DNA of 28,827 bases from Coemansia sp. RSA 1804 (Eukaryota; Kickxellomycota; Kickxellomycetes; Kickxellales; Kickxellaceae), in contig JANBTH010000175.1 of assembly GCA_027578815.1 (NCBI GenBank), positions 1-28,827 of the forward strand, in the 5' to 3' direction. The notes under the pieces are model-generated. The model had not been told where the DNA came from. It saw nothing but the letters and a program-made list of their open reading frames with translations, and ran no database searches. Every line of letters starts with the position of its first letter. Positions within the stretch are counted from its first letter, which is position 1. This document shows, piece after piece, positions 25,001 to 28,827 of the stretch. A program made the translations under genes and the position numbers.

Positions 25001-25948
25001 ATGAGAGTGCTAGCAACACGTTTGATTCTTGGTGCAGCCGTTCTGGGAATGGTGGCATCAGCACAAGATGAAGCAGCAGCAGCGATGGTGTCATCCGTGA
25101 AGCTGGGTGACGTGGTTTATGCGTGGGAAACCAACGACCGGTACGCGTCAGAATCGCCGTACGCAGACGAGTACGGGCTGGTAACAATGGCAGGCGATTC
25201 GGCACCTGAAGACGACAATGCCGGAGATACCAATAACACCAACACCAATGTACTCAACATTGCAAACGCCAGCGCCGGCGATGAAACCAGCAGGGTTCTT
25301 CTGCTACTCTCGTGGCTGCTGGACAAGCTGGGGATTGCAGGGTCCTCCGATAACGATGACAGCAGCGGCAGAGGCAAACCGCCGCACAAGTGGCATGGCG
25401 CCGAAAACACCGTCACGGTGACGGTTACCGATGGCGACGCGGAAGACGACGTAGTTACAAAGGTTGCGCCAGAAGTCAGTGTCGTGGTGGTGACACCAAC
25501 GATTGCGGTAACGCAGGCAGCTCAGTCGGTTGCGCCGTCGTATGGATTCAACATGGTTGTTGTAGGAAACGCAGGAGCAGCAGCTCCAGCAGCTCCAGTG
25601 GCAGCAGCAGCAGCAGAAGGCGAAGTCAGCTATGTGCCGGTCACAGTAAGCGAGATTGCCACGGTAACCGAAACCAACTACGTGACTGTTGAGAACCAAG
25701 CAGTGGCGCCGGCGGTGTACCAGAATGTGCAGCAGATCGTGCAGACGATGGAGAGCGTGTTTGTTAGCCAGGTGCCGGTGGTGCAGACGCGGCTGACGGC
25801 ATCGGCGGAGATTGTGCGGGTTGTTGGGCCCACGTACACAAGCACTGTTAACCAGCAGATCCAGCTCTACAACGCCCAGCAGCAGCAACCACAGCTCCAG
25901 CAGCAGCCGCCGCCGCAACAGCTGCTACCTAGCGTGTACACGCTGTGA
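25001..25948 (+). CDS. Secreted Val/Ala/Gln-rich protein 6 (GC-rich relative)
   Basis: 315 residues with a clear signal peptide (MRVLATRLILGAAVLGMV, likely cut ASA|QDEA near 21), so again Gln is the likely first mature residue. An Asp/Asn-rich segment with NTNNTNTN-like repeats is followed by a short hydrophobic helix (VLLLLSWLLDKLGIAG, about 99-114), then Val/Thr segments (ENTVTVTVTDGD, VSEIATVTETNYVTV) resembling the other five. The tail is Gln/Pro-rich (YNAQQQQPQLQQQPPPQQ) and ends PSVYTL, without Cys and without the KETS motif. Its codons are clearly GC-richer than those of secreted proteins 2-5, so it may have been here longer or sit outside the island. Predicted extracellular. It is convergent with the FunK1 kinase; the 275 bp between stops holds nothing else I recognise. 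Confidence 0.8.
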   Translation: MRVLATRLILGAAVLGMVASAQDEAAAAMVSSVKLGDVVYAWETNDRYASESPYADEYGLVTMAGDSAPEDDNAGDTNNTNTNVLNIANASAGDETSRVLLLLSWLLDKLGIAGSSDNDDSSGRGKPPHKWHGAENTVTVTVTDGDAEDDVVTKVAPEVSVVVVTPTIAVTQAAQSVAPSYGFNMVVVGNAGAAAPAAPVAAAAAEGEVSYVPVTVSEIATVTETNYVTVENQAVAPAVYQNVQQIVQTMESVFVSQVPVVQTRLTASAEIVRVVGPTYTSTVNQQIQLYNAQQQQPQLQQQPPPQQLLPSVYTL

Positions 25949-26223
25949 GCCTATTTCCCAGTCCTGGTGTAGCATACGCTCATGGCGGAGAATGATAAAT
26001 GCGCGGGTTTCTGCATTTCGACTCTGCTTTCTTTCTCTCTGGTTTTCCTTTCTCAGCTCCATTCAATTTCATTTCTATTCTCATTCAAGATCCCTCATAT
26101 GGGGTCTCTCTCATCAAGTACAGATCAACAACATATGGCAGAAAATGCATGTGGACGTGGCTGTTGTAAAAGTACATGGAACAAAAATAAAAAAGTGGAG
26201 AGGGGGAAAAGTGTGGATGCGGT

Positions 26224-28827
26224 CTAGAACAACTTGCGTCTAAGCTTGGTTGATGCGGCAGGCAGCCCGCCAAAGCGCTCTGGGTCGGGCGTGGCAGGCG
26301 ACCGGGCCAGCGGTGGTCGCCGGTGGAATCTGCGGGCGTGTGCGGCAGGGCTGCGCATAGGCGAGCGCGCGCTGCCTGGGGAAAACACCAATGCACGGCG
26401 ATGGTTCTGCTGCTGATGCTGATGCTGCTGCTGTTGATTCGAAAAGTCGATCGGGCGCGTCACGGGGCTCAGCTCAAAGTTACCGACGTCCTGATGGATC
26501 ATCTTGCGCCGCTTGGTGCGCGGCGAGTCCTGCTGCTCCTCCTCCTTGGCCTTGCGCTTGGTGCGCAGCAGCAGCAGTTGGCGCTGGCTCTGGTGCGGGT
26601 CCTCCTGGACAGGCGGCAGGTGGTTGTAGACCGTGGTCGATGCCTGGCTAAGAGTCGTTGCCGCCGCCGCCGCTGCTGCAATCGCCGCTATCGCTGTTTC
26701 CGCTGTGTTATATGATGGTCCGTGTTGTTTGGAAGTAGCGTCGGTGGAAAGCGTAGTCGTTGTCGAGTGGCATCCACCGCGAGCGGGCAGCAGCAATGAA
26801 GGCGCATACCTGGAATCGCTTGTTTCGCGCAACAGCGTGGCCAGCGATGCGTTGGACTCGGCAATGCCGCAGTTGGAAGCGCGGCCCTCGGACTTTGCCG
26901 TCATCATCGGAGGCGGCGTCTCCGGCAGAAGCGCAGGGTCGGCACCGCAATCGCCGCAGCTGCCGTCGAGCAGCGTGCGGTGGCTCTTGCAGCTGACAGC
27001 AGTAGTGTCACCGCCGCTGGAGCTAGCACCCGATCCACACGAGTGAAGCGCGCCCTCGACCGTTCGTTGCGAGGCGACCGAATCGGCCGACGAAACAGCG
27101 CCGGGAATGGCAACAGCAGTGTCTGCTGACGGCACACCGCTCTCGTGTGAGATGGCAGCCAAGTGGTCGCTCAGACAGCTCATGGAGCGCGTCTCAAGCG
27201 CAATTGCACGCAGGGCGCCTAGACAGCGCGCTTGAATCTCGTCGGCATACTGGGCGCGGCGAAGCACTGGATCGACGTTGCGGTTGCCGCGCAGAAAGAT
27301 GCGTGCAGTACCTTGGCAGCGCGAGTGCTGAAAGGCGGCGGCGTACAGCGCGTGAATGGCACGGATGATGGCGCGGTACGACGGGTTGAGAAATTGCGCA
27401 ATGGCGCAGTCGAGAGCGCGCGGCGAGGCGAATATCTCGCGCTTCATGTCGGCAACACCATTTGCGTTGACGTGCGAAAAGAGACGCGCCAGCTCATCCA
27501 TTGCGGCTGGACCGTTTGCAGCGAGGCAGAAAAGAAGACACAGCAGCGATTCCCAGTCGTCGACGGCGGTTCGCGCGACATCGAGGCCCTCGAGGTTGGC
27601 GATGCTCATAAACGGACCAGTGCCGACATTGCCCGGCGCGTGTGTGTTGCGCTCGGCCAGCGCATCGGCGGCGTGGTCAAAGTCAATCAGCATGCCGCGC
27701 AGCTCGCCGCTGGGCAAGCGCACTGCCATGATGTTGTTGAGCGAGATGTCGCGGTGCAGCACACCGGCGCAGCGCAGAATGTCGGCGTGCGACTGCATCG
27801 CATCGGCAAGCACAGCCAGCACTTCGTGCTCCGTGCCAAGCGTCTGCAGCGGCACGCCAACAGGACCTGTGACCATGCGGCGGTGCAGGCGACGAAGCGG
27901 ATGGAGCTCAGTGTGGGTTTGGTTCTCGTTCTGGCTCCGGTTCCGTTTCTGCTGAGCGCTGCCGCTGCGTCGGAGGCCGTGCGGCACCGTCCACCGCGCA
28001 TAAGCGTCCAATGCGCCCAGCACAAGCTGCGACGTGTCGCGCTCGGCCTCAGCGCCGCCGGTGCGGACGCACACGGTGCCGCCGCAGGCAATGCGCGGAT
28101 AGACGGCAGAGACGGGCGGCCGCGCAGAATCCAGACGATGGCGGATGTGCCGCAATACGCTGATCTCGTCGGCAACCAGCGAGTCGTCGGGCGCGTCACG
28201 CACAAGCTGCCACGAGTCCTTCAGCACCAGATCCGGCGCTGCGCCGGGCACGCGCGACACCGCGAAACAGCGCGTGAAGCGCCCAAAGAACGAGTCGGCA
28301 ACAAACAGCGGTGTGCGCTGCGCATAGACCACGGTTGTGGCCTGCTGCACGGCCAGACTGTTGCGCGTGGTGCGGCGGCGCCGGCGACTGGCATCGGGCG
28401 AGGCGTCGGCGCTCGGACACTCGATCTCCCAGCACGCGATATCGTCGCGCCAGCGCATGGTTGGGTCGACTCCCACGCGCCACGCCTCGGCCAGACTCAC
28501 GCTGGCAAACATCGCCGCCAGAGCGCGCCGTCCATCGCCTGTTGCCAGATCAAACATACTCGATACGTGGATTGCGTCGCTTTCTACCAGACACACGCGC
28601 ATCGCTCCGGGCGCCAGCACCACGCCCCACGCATGCCGCACATTCAGTCGCCGCCGCGCGAGCCGGTTCATTCCGCTAATCAGCGACTCCACCAGTCCCG
28701 TCGAGAACGGCCGCTCTGCGTCGCCGTGGCTCGCGTAAGTGCCAACCACTGAGCCGCCGTCGCCGCCCGCCAGCTCAAACTCTACCACGCCGGTTCCGCT
28801 GCTGCCCGCCGCCGCCACCTCCACATC
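26224..28827 (-). CDS. FunK1-type fungal protein kinase, 5' end cut by window edge
   Basis: The minus strand is open from the right edge through 867 codons to the stop at 26,224; no ATG start is visible in this frame, so the N-terminus is missing. The catalytic region has HRDISLNNIM (27,727-27,756, catalytic Asp and the Asn five residues on) and LIDFDHA (about 27,670-27,690), where DFD replaces DFG, as usual in FunK1. GTGPFMSIANLEG and VDDWESLLCLLF follow, both hallmark FunK1 segments. An invariant-Lys candidate is LVLKDSW in the N-lobe. After the kinase fold comes a disordered tail of about 300 residues with Ser and Ala runs, a bipartite basic nuclear signal (KRKAKEEEQQ, then TKRRK), a Gln/His run, several SP/TP sites and a final RRKLF. 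It is probably a nuclear Ser/Thr kinase; the substrates of the family are not known to me. The codons are very GC-rich. Confidence 0.88.
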   Translation of the reverse strand, partial: DVEVAAAGSSGTGVVEFELAGGDGGSVVGTYASHGDAERPFSTGLVESLISGMNRLARRRLNVRHAWGVVLAPGAMRVCLVESDAIHVSSMFDLATGDGRRALAAMFASVSLAEAWRVGVDPTMRWRDDIACWEIECPSADASPDASRRRRRTTRNSLAVQQATTVVYAQRTPLFVADSFFGRFTRCFAVSRVPGAAPDLVLKDSWQLVRDAPDDSLVADEISVLRHIRHRLDSARPPVSAVYPRIACGGTVCVRTGGAEAERDTSQLVLGALDAYARWTVPHGLRRSGSAQQKRNRSQNENQTHTELHPLRRLHRRMVTGPVGVPLQTLGTEHEVLAVLADAMQSHADILRCAGVLHRDISLNNIMAVRLPSGELRGMLIDFDHAADALAERNTHAPGNVGTGPFMSIANLEGLDVARTAVDDWESLLCLLFCLAANGPAAMDELARLFSHVNANGVADMKREIFASPRALDCAIAQFLNPSYRAIIRAIHALYAAAFQHSRCQGTARIFLRGNRNVDPVLRRAQYADEIQARCLGALRAIALETRSMSCLSDHLAAISHESGVPSADTAVAIPGAVSSADSVASQRTVEGALHSCGSGASSSGGDTTAVSCKSHRTLLDGSCGDCGADPALLPETPPPMMTAKSEGRASNCGIAESNASLATLLRETSDSRYAPSLLLPARGGCHSTTTTLSTDATSKQHGPSYNTAETAIAAIAAAAAAATTLSQASTTVYNHLPPVQEDPHQSQRQLLLLRTKRKAKEEEQQDSPRTKRRKMIHQDVGNFELSPVTRPIDFSNQQQQHQHQQQNHRRALVFSPGSARSPMRSPAAHARRFHRRPPLARSPATPDPERFGGLPAASTKLRRKLF

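Noticed and set aside
27232..28752. 506-codon plus-strand open frame opposite the FunK1 kinase
   Set aside because: It is antisense to a well-supported kinase, in GC-rich DNA where stop codons are rare. Its translation has no motif and is biased by the kinase codons.
1..28827. tRNA, rRNA and CRISPR signals
   Set aside because: I looked for tRNA B-box-like sequences, conserved rRNA segments and regularly spaced repeats and found none that could be supported.

Overview
The window looks like nuclear DNA of a fungus, probably an early-diverging, intron-poor lineage. Kickxellomycotina is my best guess, by inference only. The support is a FunK1-type kinase (a fungal kinase family), a Git3/cAMP-receptor-like GPCR, TUG/Ubx4 and NIF3 eukaryotic families, long intronless reading frames, and signal-peptide-bearing Thr/Val-rich surface proteins. 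No bacterial operon signals, rRNA, tRNA or CRISPR array were seen.

Left block (1-14,045), ordinary coding density. Four minus-strand genes come first: an aldo/keto reductase cut by the left edge, two tandem paralogous 12-TM MFS transporters, and a TUG/Ubx4-type p97 adaptor. A 2.9 kb non-coding region follows, turning into a strongly pyrimidine-rich leader. It separates the adaptor from a divergent plus-strand gene whose single 3.67 kb frame holds a Q/P/S-rich BED zinc finger protein and, with no stop codon between them, a complete NIF3 protein. This is either a fusion or two genes packed without an in-frame stop.

Middle block (14,046-25,000), an AT-rich accessory island. It carries five plus-strand genes for secreted Thr/Val/Ser-rich proteins (starts at 14,785, 16,485, 20,310, 21,779 and 23,262), with a sixth, GC-richer relative at 25,001. 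Three of them (16,485, 20,310, 21,779) share a nearly identical core, and the third is a mosaic of the other two. Shared traits are a signal peptide with Gln as likely first mature residue, a P-x-G-x3-KETS motif, and a C-terminal C-x(7-11)-C tail. A minus-strand GPCR, a broken ABCC transporter remnant and a GC-rich truncated fragment lie among them. This looks like a birth-and-death, gene-converting family of surface proteins and is the best candidate for something undescribed.

Right block (26,224-28,827). A GC-rich minus-strand FunK1 kinase runs off the right edge. Its C-terminal tail carries a bipartite nuclear signal, several SP/TP sites and an RxLF cyclin-docking-like ending.

Starts were chosen at ATG. 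Longer frames for the second MFS gene, the adaptor, the zinc finger gene, the GPCR and the fifth secreted protein open only with TTG and were trimmed.
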